Part shown: positions 24,962 through 33,339 of the stretch, in pieces
How positions within the stretch are numbered: position 1 is the first letter of the stretch
How the letters are laid out: every line of letters starts with the position of its first letter
Source: Acinetobacter sp. C26M
Lineage (GTDB): Bacteria; Pseudomonadota; Gammaproteobacteria; Pseudomonadales; Moraxellaceae
DNA length: 64,000 nucleotides
NCBI RefSeq assembly: GCF_023702675.1
Contig: NZ_CP098478.1
Coordinates: 1-64,000, forward strand
Direction of reading: 5' to 3'
Program-made: the position numbers and the translations under genes
The notes under the pieces: generated by a model
What the model was told of the DNA's origin: nothing
Seen by the model: the letters and a program-made list of their open reading frames with translations, nothing else
Databases searched by the model: none

Positions 24962-25363
24962 ATGCAACAAAAGCTATTTCAAGCTGCGAAAGACTTCATG
25001 GAGAGACGTTATCCTCAAGGTTGGGGCGGTGTTGCGGCACTCGCCACAGAGAGCGGTAAAATTCTACTCAGTGTTGCCCCTGAAACACGAAATGATGCTT
25101 TATCACTTTGTATGGAAGTCGGGGCATGCTTGGAGGCACATAAAATCAATGAAAAAATTACACATTCCCTCTGTATATGTAGAGAGTCGGAACATTCAAA
25201 TATTCTCATTTTAACGCCTTGTGGGATCTGCCAAGAGCGTCTTTCCTATTGGGGTGGCGATGTTCTAGTCGCAGTTAGTACAGCTGAGAACAAATTATTA
25301 TTTAAACCTTTAAGAGAGTTGATGCCCTATCATTGGTCGATTGTGAATGGGGTACAGCTTTAA
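24962..25363 (+). CDS. Cytidine deaminase-like (blasticidin S deaminase-type) protein
   Basis: Protein of 133 residues with the zinc-dependent cytidine deaminase fold. The zinc and catalytic residues are the Cys and Glu of LCMEVGACLEAHK near residue 50 and the pair of cysteines in TPCGICQERL near 85. A region before the first motif (GGVAALATESGKILLSVAP) matches the substrate-binding strand. The terminal RELMPYHW resembles the RELLP of blasticidin S deaminases and cytidine deaminases. Family members deaminate cytidine or the antibiotic blasticidin S; which applies here cannot be decided. GTGGAGATAAG gives a good Shine-Dalgarno. It lies between two acetyltransferase genes on the same strand. 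Confidence 0.82.
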   Translation: MQQKLFQAAKDFMERRYPQGWGGVAALATESGKILLSVAPETRNDALSLCMEVGACLEAHKINEKITHSLCICRESEHSNILILTPCGICQERLSYWGGDVLVAVSTAENKLLFKPLRELMPYHWSIVNGVQL

Positions 25364-25415
25364 TGTGGTGTAAGGAAAAGCTATTCGTGTTTAAAGCATC
25401 AGGATATTTAACTAT

Positions 25416-25958
25416 ATGCTGAGTTATCGTCTTCTCTGTTCAGCTAATGAAGCTGATATAGCCGGTATTCAAGCTGTATTTGAGGCTACTCCAAATTATT
25501 TTAAACTCATTCAAGGATATAGCGCAGAGAAAAATGCTGCTCGAAACGATCTAAAAGCTGTACCTAGTGGACATCCATTTACTGCAAAGTTTTTTTACGC
25601 GATTTATCATAAAGAACAGATGATTGGTTGTATTGATATTCTGCAAGGTTATCCCGAGTCATCAATAGTATTTATTGGACTGCTATTGTTTATAGAGTCT
25701 CATCAAGGTTTAGGCTATGGTCCACAAGCAGTCAATTTTATTTCGGGTCTTGCGAATACTTGGGGATGTGATCGGTTGAGAATTGCAGTGGTTGAATCAA
25801 ATGAACCTGCGTTCGCATTTTGGTCAAGGCAAGGTTTTGTAGAGCTCTATCGTAAAGAGCTTAGTGAATATGTTGCTCCCGTAATTGTTATGGAGAGAAC
25901 ACTCATTTTTAAATCAGAGGAAATAGATGAAACTCAACTCTTTTTCACCACTCCCTGA
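25416..25958 (+). CDS. GNAT family N-acetyltransferase
   Basis: Acetyltransferase of 180 residues, unlike the 24471 copy in sequence. The acetyl-CoA motif appears as IGLLLFIESHQGLGYGPQAV near residues 88-107, followed by RLRIAVVESNEPAFAFWSRQGF, where the NxxAxxFWxRxGF signature is typical. The substrate is unknown. Its last 32 bp overlap the ankyrin gene in another frame, which indicates coupling. It starts 52 bp after the deaminase gene. Confidence 0.85.
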   Translation: MLSYRLLCSANEADIAGIQAVFEATPNYFKLIQGYSAEKNAARNDLKAVPSGHPFTAKFFYAIYHKEQMIGCIDILQGYPESSIVFIGLLLFIESHQGLGYGPQAVNFISGLANTWGCDRLRIAVVESNEPAFAFWSRQGFVELYRKELSEYVAPVIVMERTLIFKSEEIDETQLFFTTP

Positions 25959-26238
25959 AGATGATGATGAACTGCATCTTCCTGAGCTAGTCTATTGGGC
26001 TTCACTTGGTGATGTGGAACAAGTAGAGCAACTATTGGCAGAGGGGATAGACCCAAACCAGACCGATGACGAAGGCTATAGTGCGTTACAGGCCGCTGCT
26101 GAGAACGATCATTTGTCCATAGTGAAGCTGTTGGTGAGTAGAGGTGCAAATGTCGCTTATAAAGGCGAATATAGTGCGCTACAGCTTGCTGAAATGGCAG
26201 AGCATGCCGAAATCGTTGAGTACTTAAAAAGTCTTTAG
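25927..26238 (+). CDS. Ankyrin repeat protein
   Basis: Small cytoplasmic-looking protein of 103 residues with an acidic N terminus and about three ankyrin repeats: residues 18-47 (LVYWASLGDVEQVEQLLAEG), 50-80 (DEGYSALQAAAENDHLSIVKLL) and a final partial repeat (EYSALQLAEMAEHAEIVEYL). Ankyrin repeats bind proteins; the partner is unknown. Shine-Dalgarno AGAGGAAATAG precedes the ATG, which lies inside the end of the upstream acetyltransferase gene, so the two are probably co-translated. Confidence 0.85.
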   Translation: MKLNSFSPLPEDDDELHLPELVYWASLGDVEQVEQLLAEGIDPNQTDDEGYSALQAAAENDHLSIVKLLVSRGANVAYKGEYSALQLAEMAEHAEIVEYLKSL

Positions 26239-26266
26239 CTTGCATATAAAAAAAACAGCAGATAAA

Positions 26267-26297
26267 AAGAAGCCCCATCATCCTGACGGGGCTTCTT
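26267..26297. terminator. Terminator hairpin after the ankyrin gene
   Basis: AAGAAGCCCC and GGGGCTTCTT form a perfect 10-bp stem with an 11-nt loop, 29 bp after the ankyrin stop. The T run is weak on the plus strand and better on the minus strand, so it may act both ways. Confidence 0.75.
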
Positions 26298-26485
26298 CAT
26301 ATTCAGTTTATGTCGTTGATATCCTATTAACGACCACGTCCTGTGTGTTTTATTATTCTCAATGAGACTTCCTGTCTCTCTATGATTTATATGATAGGGG
26401 AAAAGTTTTAGTTGGGATATTCGCCAATCGCTGCGATTGTTGTAGGCTTTGGCGTACATCAATTGAGATTTATAAAATGATGGGC

Positions 26486-26515
26486 TATAAAAAACGGAAT
26501 CAATAGATTCCGTTT
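26486..26515 (-). terminator. Terminator of the outer-membrane protein gene
   Basis: AAACGGAATC and GATTCCGTTT form a 10-bp stem with a 4-nt loop and a T run on the minus strand, 17 bp after the gene's stop. Confidence 0.9.
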
Positions 26516-26531
26516 CTGTTTCATTCAAGTC

Positions 26532-27227
26532 TTAGAAATGAATATCTAAACCGATATAGGGACCTTTAAAGTTAAATTTAAGGTCATTTTTTTCGTAATC
26601 ATCTAGTTTGATATCGAGAATACGGTAACCCGCTTTTAAACCAACATCGACCAATAAATTATCAATAAAGTTGTATTGTAATTCAGCTTGAGCATCGGTG
26701 ATTTTGGTATCGTTGACATTGCTATATAACAATTCAGCTTTGGCACTTAAACCTGTGAAAGGCAGTTTTACACCTGCAGATCCATAAATCACAGGGACTG
26801 TTTTATCGATATCTGTTTTGCTTAAACCCAGTGTTTTTACATCGCCATTCAGGTTGGTTGCACCGAGGCCGACATCCGCATTTACGATGGTGTCTAAGAT
26901 CTCATAATATAAAATGAAATCGGTATGATCGATGTTGAGGTCATAGACTGGTTGACCAGCAACTTTATTTTCAGTCTGCGATTTTAAATTCACATAGCGA
27001 ATTTTTGCATTTGGAATCAGTGGAATTGGGTGTTCAAATGCAAGCGAAACTTGCGCAGAGCCTTTACGATCAAGGTCTTGATCTGGTGCTGATGTTTGCG
27101 CAGCCATATTAGCTTCACCGTTGTAATTCCAGTAGCTAAGATCACCTTTTACACCAATCACATCCGCTTGCGCTAGACCACAAAAGCTTGTCCCTAAAGC
27201 AAGCATTGATATTTTTAATATTTTCAT
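26532..27227 (-). CDS. Outer membrane beta-barrel protein (TIGR04219-type)
   Basis: Exported protein of 231 residues. The signal peptide MKILKISMLALGTSFCGLAQA is followed by the mature start DVIGVKGDLSYWNY, which I recognise from the TIGR04219 family of small outer-membrane proteins. Alternating hydrophobic/polar strands run throughout, and the protein ends in a terminal aromatic strand (GPYIGLDIHF) with a C-terminal phenylalanine, the usual signal for BAM-mediated insertion. An eight-stranded barrel is plausible. The function of the family is not established. It is a single gene with its own terminator. Confidence 0.82.
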   Translation of the reverse strand: MKILKISMLALGTSFCGLAQADVIGVKGDLSYWNYNGEANMAAQTSAPDQDLDRKGSAQVSLAFEHPIPLIPNAKIRYVNLKSQTENKVAGQPVYDLNIDHTDFILYYEILDTIVNADVGLGATNLNGDVKTLGLSKTDIDKTVPVIYGSAGVKLPFTGLSAKAELLYSNVNDTKITDAQAELQYNFIDNLLVDVGLKAGYRILDIKLDDYEKNDLKFNFKGPYIGLDIHF

Positions 27228-27360
27228 TGCATTGTCCTAATAAATTTCAAAAAACCGTAATGAATTGTTGTGAATTCATCAGTGAATGGGCGAATCATAT
27301 AGTGATCTTGGAAAATATGCAGTAGTCTAATTTTAAATTTTTATAACGAGATCAAGAATA

Positions 27361-28803
27361 ATGACAGATGCACAGAATGTAGTGGATTATCCGCTTTACG
27401 TCGCAGGAAAAGCCGTTACAACAGGTCAGTGGTTGGAAGTCCATGATAAGTATCGAACGACGGTCTATGCGCGTGTGGCATTGGCTGATGCGAAGGTCCT
27501 TGAAAAAGCCATTTCGGCTTCGGTAAAAGCAGAAGAGGAAATGGCAGCACTCAAGCCTTTTCAAAAGCAGAAAATTTTGCTGCATTGTGTAAAACGCTTT
27601 AATGAACTGCGTGAGGAACTGACTGAAGTTCTGATTGCGGAAGGTGGTAAGCCTCGTGGTGCAGCGAGTGCAGAAGTGGAACGTTTAATTAATACCTTCC
27701 AGTTGGCAGCCGACGCAGTCACGCAGCTGGATGATGGTCGTATGCTGCCATTGGCAGTCACACCCGCTGCCGCGCGTTTTCGTGGCATGGTCAAACAAGT
27801 GCCAATTGGTGCAATTTCCTTAATTAGTCCGTTTAATTTCCCTTTAAATTTAGTCGCTCATAAGATTGCACCTGCAATTGCAGCAGGTTGTCCATTTGTG
27901 CTGAAACCTGCGAGCTTGACCCCAATCAGTGCTTTAATGATTGCAAAGGTTTTGGCGGAAACAGAACTACCGAAAGGCTCATGGTCGGTATTACCATGCG
28001 ATCGCCAAGCAGCAGATATTCTAGTGACCGATGACCGCTTTAAATTACTCAGCTTTACAGGGTCAGATCAGGTCGGTTGGGACATGAAAGCACGTGCAGG
28101 TCGCAAGAAAGTAACCTTGGAACTGGGTGGCAATGCCACAGTGTTGATTGATGCGGATACCGTGATTGATGATGCTTTAATTGACCGCTTAATTGCTGCG
28201 GCTTATGGTCATGCGGGGCAAGTATGTATCAGTGTGCAGCGGATTTTAGTACATGCCGATATCTATGCTGATCTGAAAAAGAAACTCATCGCAAAATTGA
28301 AAAAAATCAAGGCAGATGACCCAAGTTTAAGTGGCACTGTGGTTGGGCCGATGATCAAAGAAGCAGAAGCTGTTCGCTTAAAAAAATGGCTGGATAAAGC
28401 CGAGAAAAAAGGAGCAAAAATATTAATAGGAGGAAGTTTACAAGGCATGCTGTTTGAACCTGCTTTGCTGGAAAATGTAGATGCCAAGCTGGAAATCTAT
28501 AAAGATGAAGCCTTTGGTCCAGTGGCGATCTTAGAAAAATTTAAAGATTTTGAGCAGGGTATTGCCACGATTAACCAAAGTCGTTTTGGTTTGCAGGCAG
28601 GTGTGTATACGCAAAATCTCAATAAAATGCTGTATGCATGGGATCATTTACATGTTGGAGGTGTGATTATTAACGATGTCCCGACTTTCCGTGTCGATAA
28701 TATGCCCTATGGCGGTGTGAAGGATTCTGGCCTAGGTCGAGAAGGTATTCATTCTGCGATTCGGGATATGCAAGAGGAAAGATTATTAGCCATCAAACAA
28801 TAA
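27361..28803 (+). CDS. NAD(P)-dependent aldehyde dehydrogenase
   Basis: Cytosolic ALDH superfamily enzyme of 480 residues that oxidises an aldehyde to the acid. The catalytic cysteine is in GQVCISVQR near residue 288, the general-base glutamate in LELGGNA near 255, the cofactor-binding asparagine in SPFNFPLNL near 158, and the nucleotide-binding glycine loop in FTGSDQVG near 232. The overall form resembles the lactaldehyde or non-phosphorylating glyceraldehyde-3-phosphate dehydrogenase branch. The aldehyde substrate is not predictable and the neighbours give no clear pathway. Confidence 0.88.
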   Translation: MTDAQNVVDYPLYVAGKAVTTGQWLEVHDKYRTTVYARVALADAKVLEKAISASVKAEEEMAALKPFQKQKILLHCVKRFNELREELTEVLIAEGGKPRGAASAEVERLINTFQLAADAVTQLDDGRMLPLAVTPAAARFRGMVKQVPIGAISLISPFNFPLNLVAHKIAPAIAAGCPFVLKPASLTPISALMIAKVLAETELPKGSWSVLPCDRQAADILVTDDRFKLLSFTGSDQVGWDMKARAGRKKVTLELGGNATVLIDADTVIDDALIDRLIAAAYGHAGQVCISVQRILVHADIYADLKKKLIAKLKKIKADDPSLSGTVVGPMIKEAEAVRLKKWLDKAEKKGAKILIGGSLQGMLFEPALLENVDAKLEIYKDEAFGPVAILEKFKDFEQGIATINQSRFGLQAGVYTQNLNKMLYAWDHLHVGGVIINDVPTFRVDNMPYGGVKDSGLGREGIHSAIRDMQEERLLAIKQ

Positions 28804-29180
28804 AAAGGATTGTGGCCCAAGCGGAGTTTAAGCTTTGCTTGATTGTTTTATGTACTTGATTTTTATAGATTGACTGCAAGGTCAAAATTACAGTCTGTTG
28901 AAAAATAATCAGTTGTTTAAAAAACATGATTTTTTCTTGCAGAATTTACAGTAAAAAGAAATAAAAACAGGTATTGTTCGGCTATTAAAAGCAGAAAAAC
29001 AAAGCCCAATCTTTAAGGAAGATGGTTTGGTTTTTGCTTTGTTTGTCCATGTAAACGGAGACCCACAAGGTTGAAATTTCATGCAAGCAAAACAAGATTT
29101 TTTATGGCACTTTTCATGTCTGTTGGATAATAAAAACCTAGGACAGCATGGAACGGCCAGCAGGACAATTTAGGTGTTTT
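28804..29180. other. Intergenic region before the NSS transporter
   Basis: This 377-bp AT-rich gap holds an imperfect hairpin near 29000-29045, where ACAAAGC pairs with GCTTTGT and an inner CCAATCTT pairs with AAGATGG, followed by T-rich sequence. It may terminate the aldehyde dehydrogenase transcript. The transporter promoter must lie after it. I see no gene here. Confidence 0.5.
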
Positions 29181-30659
29181 ATGGCAGATTCTCGTGAAAA
29201 CTGGACATCACGATCTGGTTTTATTATTGCAGCTGTTGGTTCAGCTGTAGGTTTAGGTAACATTTGGCGTTTCCCTTACGTTGCTTATGAAAATGGCGGT
29301 GGGGCGTTTCTTATCCCTTATTTACTGGCGTTGATTACAGCTGGTTTACCGCTTTTATTCTTGGACTATGCAACAGGTCATCGTGCGCGTAATTCACCGC
29401 CAAAAGCATATCGTGCGCTATTTAAAGGCGGTGAGACACTCGGTTGGTGGCAAGTCTGTGTCTGTATCATCATTGGTTTGTACTATGCCAGCGTACTGAC
29501 TTGGGCAGGTAGTTATGTCTACTTCTCAATTGGTCAGGCGTGGGGCAGTGACCCGGAAAGCTTCTTCTTCAATACTTATTTGCAGACCTCGAAAGCAACA
29601 GGCTTCGATCTACAATTTGTGAGTCATTTGTTCTGGCCAATCGTTGGTATCTGGGCACTGACCTTAATCATTTTGTATGGTGGTGTTAAGAAGGGTGTTG
29701 AATTATCGAATAAGATTTTCATGCCGTTGTTATTTGTCTTGTTTACGGTTCTTGTGATTCAGTCATTACGTTTACCTGGTGCGGTAGAAGGCTTAAATGC
29801 ATTCTTTACTCCGAACTGGTCAGCGATGATGAACTATAAAGTTTGGTTAGCTGCATATGGCCATACTTTCTTCTCGTTGTCTGTTGGCTTCGGGATCATG
29901 GTGACGTATGCCTCTTACTTAAAACCTAAAACTAACTTAACAGGTTCAGGCTTGATCGTTGGTTTTGCTAACGCATCAACAGAGATTTTGGCGGGTATTG
30001 GTATTTTTGCTGCGTTGGGCTTTATGGCACATGCGGCAGGTAAAGAAGTACAGGATGTTGTGAGTGGTGGTATTGGTCTAGCATTCATCGCATTCCCTAA
30101 AATTATTTCAAGTTTAGGTGCAGGTGCGGATTTATTTGGTTTCTTGTTCTTCTCTTCGCTGTTTGTTGCGGGTATCTCTTCCATGGTCAGTATTTTGGAA
30201 GTGCCGATTGCTGCAATGCAGGACAAGTTGAAATGGGGCCGTACCAAAGCTGTAACGATTATTGGTGGTGGTAGTGCACTGGTTTCCGTGATCTTATTCT
30301 CTAGTGTGAATGCGATTAAGCTGGTGGATATTGTCGATCACTTCATCAATAACATCGGTATTATTGGTGGTGCATTGATCTCGATTATCAGTATTGCTTG
30401 GTTTAAACGTTCTGCCTTGCGTGAATTGCGTGATCATGTGAATCGTATTTCGACTGTTCAATTGGGCAAAGGCTGGGATTTCACTTTAACAGTGATCACA
30501 TCGTTGATCTTGTTAACGACCTTAAGCATGACCGTATTTAACTTGGTGAAAAACGGTTACGATAGTTATAGCATGAGCTTACAAGGCGTATTTGGATGGG
30601 GCAGCGTGATTTTCTGTGCTGTCGTTGCAATTGTACTCAGCCGAATCAAAGATCGCTAG
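29181..30659 (+). CDS. Sodium-dependent transporter, NSS (SNF) family
   Basis: Inner-membrane Na+-coupled amino-acid-type symporter of 492 residues from ATG 29181, with about 11-12 hydrophobic helices. The first helix carries the family signature SAVGLGNIWRFPYVAYENGGGAF, which includes the unwound Na+/substrate site. Start 29181 (MADSRENWTSRSGF) is chosen because TAGG lies about 8 bp upstream and family members start this way; an ATG at 29148 would add 11 residues. Directly after it comes a 47-residue MetS-type small subunit, pointing to methionine or alanine as a likely substrate by analogy with the MetPS system of Corynebacterium. Confidence 0.92.
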   Translation: MADSRENWTSRSGFIIAAVGSAVGLGNIWRFPYVAYENGGGAFLIPYLLALITAGLPLLFLDYATGHRARNSPPKAYRALFKGGETLGWWQVCVCIIIGLYYASVLTWAGSYVYFSIGQAWGSDPESFFFNTYLQTSKATGFDLQFVSHLFWPIVGIWALTLIILYGGVKKGVELSNKIFMPLLFVLFTVLVIQSLRLPGAVEGLNAFFTPNWSAMMNYKVWLAAYGHTFFSLSVGFGIMVTYASYLKPKTNLTGSGLIVGFANASTEILAGIGIFAALGFMAHAAGKEVQDVVSGGIGLAFIAFPKIISSLGAGADLFGFLFFSSLFVAGISSMVSILEVPIAAMQDKLKWGRTKAVTIIGGGSALVSVILFSSVNAIKLVDIVDHFINNIGIIGGALISIISIAWFKRSALRELRDHVNRISTVQLGKGWDFTLTVITSLILLTTLSMTVFNLVKNGYDSYSMSLQGVFGWGSVIFCAVVAIVLSRIKDR

Positions 30660-30669
30660 GAGAACAAAT

Positions 30670-30813
30670 ATGAATACTTCAGCAATCGTAATGATGGTGA
30701 TTTCAATGGTGTTTTTATGGGGTGGATTGGCACTGTCTATTCTGCACTTAACCAAAAACCCAGAAGAGTTAGATGACGTTCTTGAAGAAGTCAAAGATCA
30801 GCATACACTCTAA
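30670..30813 (+). CDS. MetS-type small subunit of the NSS transporter
   Basis: Single-helix protein of 47 residues: MNTSAIVMMVISMVFLWGGL followed by a charged tail rich in Glu and Asp (NPEELDDVLEEVKDQ). This is the pattern of the MetS family of methionine/alanine importer small subunits, which always sits after a NSS transporter. Its ATG is 10 bp after the transporter stop and CTAGGAGAAC provides a strong Shine-Dalgarno. It is probably required for transporter activity. A bidirectional terminator follows. Confidence 0.85.
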   Translation: MNTSAIVMMVISMVFLWGGLALSILHLTKNPEELDDVLEEVKDQHTL

Positions 30814-30824
30814 ATAGAATGAAT

Positions 30825-30853
30825 AAAAAAGCAGGCTTTAAGCCTGCTTTTTT
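30825..30853. terminator. Bidirectional terminator between the NSS operon and rsmB
   Basis: AAAAAAGCAGGCTT and AAGCCTGCTTTTTT form a palindromic stem with A and T runs on both sides, between convergent genes. Confidence 0.92.
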
Positions 30854-30862
30854 ATTTTTGAT

Positions 30863-32170
30863 TTATGCCAATTTTTTAATTCGGCAATAATAGAAACCAT
30901 CACCAGCGTGGGCAGAAGGAAGCAACTGACGACCATAGGTCTGTTCAATACCCCAATCTGCATTGATTTTGATTTCTTTTGCATCAGCATGTGCTGCAAA
31001 GAATGTTGCCATTTGCTGCTCATTTTCAGCTTTGAGAATCGAGCAGGTGATATACAGTAAAGTGCCACCGACTTTAAGCTGTTGCCACATCTGCTGCAAA
31101 ATTTGCTGCTGTAGCTCAACCGTTTGCGCGATATCAGTCGACTGTCTGAGCAGACGAATATCGGGATGGCGACGGATTACACCTGTCGCAGAGCAGGGTG
31201 CATCCAACACGATACAATCGGCAAGTTCCTGTGCCTGCCATGTGGTGGCATCAGCCGTAATAATCTCAACATTGTCCTGATCTAGGGCAAGACGTTCTAA
31301 ATTTTCAGAAACACGCAGTAAACGTTTTGCATCATGATCAAGTGCAATCAATTTTTTAGGATTAAAACGCTCAAGGATATGTGCGGCTTTACCCCCTGGT
31401 GCAGCACAGGCATCGACAACAACTTGGTCATCTAAATTTGGTAAAAGCGTCGCGCACAATTGCGCATGTTCATCCTGAACAGAAAAACCACCTTCTTCGA
31501 AACCGGGTAAATGGGTAATATTGCCCGTTTGTTCCAGAACAATACCCACATCTGAAAGTGTGCAAGGACGAGCATCAATCTGTTCTTCGTCCAAAATCTC
31601 TAAATATTCGTTACGACTCACTTGGCGTTCATTGACACGCAGCGTCAGTGGCGCGACTTGTTTTAAGGCTTGGCATAGCGGCTCTACTTGCTCAGGCCAA
31701 TCTTTTTTGAGTCGCTTGAATAACCAACTTGGTAAACCATGGGTATTATTCAATGCGGTTTGAAATTCATCTGTTTCACGTGAAACACGACGCAGAATCG
31801 CATTGACCAAACCACTCATTGGCTCAAAACCGAGTTGCTTCGCAGCATTTACAGTTTCTGAAATCGCAGCATGTACAGGAATACGCGTACATAAAATTTG
31901 ATATAAACCAAGATATAAACAACTTTCTAGGGCTTCATTGTCTAATGGTTTTGTGAGCAAGGGTAAGGTAATTGCTTTTAACGAATACCATTGGCGTAAA
32001 CAACCTAAAGTAAGTTCGTGATATAAGCCACGGTCACGCTCAGAAACGATATTGATATGTTGATTCAAAACGGAAGACAAAGATTGCCCATTCTGAACCG
32101 CCAAAAGTGTTTTGATCACCTGCGCACGCAGATTCAAATTTTTTGCAGATGATTGATTTGATGGGTTCAT
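30863..32170 (-). CDS. rsmB: 16S rRNA m5C967 methyltransferase RsmB
   Basis: SAM-dependent enzyme that methylates C967 of 16S rRNA. At 435 residues it has the family layout: an N-terminal NusB-like RNA-binding domain (about 1-150) and a C-terminal methyltransferase domain. The SAM site is VVDACAAPGGKAAHIL near residue 250, and the two catalytic-region cysteines are in DAPCSATGVIRRHPD near 320 and YITCSILKAENE near 375. Its start overlaps the fmt stop by 4 bp, so the two are translationally coupled. A perfect parS-like site is embedded at 31772-31787. Confidence 0.95.
   Translation of the reverse strand: MNPSNQSSAKNLNLRAQVIKTLLAVQNGQSLSSVLNQHINIVSERDRGLYHELTLGCLRQWYSLKAITLPLLTKPLDNEALESCLYLGLYQILCTRIPVHAAISETVNAAKQLGFEPMSGLVNAILRRVSRETDEFQTALNNTHGLPSWLFKRLKKDWPEQVEPLCQALKQVAPLTLRVNERQVSRNEYLEILDEEQIDARPCTLSDVGIVLEQTGNITHLPGFEEGGFSVQDEHAQLCATLLPNLDDQVVVDACAAPGGKAAHILERFNPKKLIALDHDAKRLLRVSENLERLALDQDNVEIITADATTWQAQELADCIVLDAPCSATGVIRRHPDIRLLRQSTDIAQTVELQQQILQQMWQQLKVGGTLLYITCSILKAENEQQMATFFAAHADAKEIKINADWGIEQTYGRQLLPSAHAGDGFYYCRIKKLA
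31772..31787. other. Perfect parS-like centromere site inside rsmB
   Basis: TGTTTCACGTGAAACA is the full 16-bp ParB-binding palindrome as known from Bacillus and others. It lies within rsmB, where the codons read VSRET. It is about 32 kb from the start of dnaA. Confidence 0.88.
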
Positions 32171-33129
32171 GGGAGAATTTGTCCAATATGCAATTTTTGG
32201 GTTTGGGCAATTTGTACTGGATTTAAGGCTTTAGCACCTGGCCATTGTAAGCTGGTTAAGCACACTGCAGTATTTTCGCCACAGGCAACATGCACGCCTT
32301 GTTTATCAATGGCAAGGATTTCACCAACTTGTGCATCGGTTTTGCTGAGCTGTGAAAGTGTAGAACCCCAAACACGTAAAGCATTATTTTCATCGAGTTG
32401 GATAAACGCGACTGGCCAAGGGTTAAAGGCACGAATATTACGATCGATTTGAACTGCATTTATAGTCCAATCGATACGGGCTTCGGCTTTCACTAATTTG
32501 TGCGCATAAACGGTAAGTGCTTCATCTTGTACTTCACGTTTTTCAATAAAATCCTGCAAGCTTTGTTCTGATTCAAGCACGGTACAAATTGCTTCTGCGC
32601 CTTGAACAGCCAATTTGTCATGCAAGCTGGCAGTGGTATCTTCCGCAGTAATTGGGCAATAGGTTTTATACATCATATCGCCAGTATCTAAACCTGCCGC
32701 CATTTGCATAATGGTAATGCCCGTTTCAGCATCACCTGTGGCAATGGCACGTTGAATCGGGGCAGCACCACGCCAACGGGGTAACAGCGAACCATGGATA
32801 TTTAAACAACCGTATTTCGGTGTATCTAAAACCGCTTGCGGTAAAATCAAGCCATAGGCTGCCACCACCATCACATCTGCGCCAAGTGCAGCAAGTTCTT
32901 GTCGAGCTGCCAAGCCTTCTTCCGTAGACGCTTTAAAATTCAAAGGTTGATAAACGGGTAAATCGTGTTCAAGTGCCAATTGTTTAACAGGAGATGGCGT
33001 TAATTTTTGCCCACGTCCTGATTTACGGTCAGGTTGGGTATAAACCGCAATGATCTGGTGGGATGTTTTTAATAATGCCGCCAATGCGGTTGCCGCAAAT
33101 TCAGGCGTACCAGCAAAAATGATTTTCAC
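32167..33129 (-). CDS. fmt: Methionyl-tRNA formyltransferase
   Basis: Formylates initiator Met-tRNA using 10-formyl-tetrahydrofolate. The protein has 320 residues. The N-terminal Rossmann domain has FAGTPEFA at the start and the folate-site motif HGSLLPRWRGAAP near residue 110, with the catalytic Asp in GLDTGD near 145. The C-terminal OB-like domain (about 210-320) binds tRNA. It is upstream of and overlaps rsmB by 4 bp. No peptide deformylase gene is next to it in this window. It is divergent from ilvD. Confidence 0.96.
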   Translation of the reverse strand: MKIIFAGTPEFAATALAALLKTSHQIIAVYTQPDRKSGRGQKLTPSPVKQLALEHDLPVYQPLNFKASTEEGLAARQELAALGADVMVVAAYGLILPQAVLDTPKYGCLNIHGSLLPRWRGAAPIQRAIATGDAETGITIMQMAAGLDTGDMMYKTYCPITAEDTTASLHDKLAVQGAEAICTVLESEQSLQDFIEKREVQDEALTVYAHKLVKAEARIDWTINAVQIDRNIRAFNPWPVAFIQLDENNALRVWGSTLSQLSKTDAQVGEILAIDKQGVHVACGENTAVCLTSLQWPGAKALNPVQIAQTQKLHIGQILP

Positions 33130-33339
33130 AAATGGAATCCAAATAAAACTTACCTCAAATTATAAGCGAAAAAGCGACGAGTCCCTAATTCACGACCTGA
33201 ATTGCTTTTGTGCAAAAAAAGATAGGCCTGTTGGTCATCTGTTAAACGATAACTTGTAGTATGATGCAAAGAGCTCAGTATCATTTCGCCAGAGAGAATG
33301 TCCTATTCTTCTCGAGCACACACTTGTTGGGAATACAAA

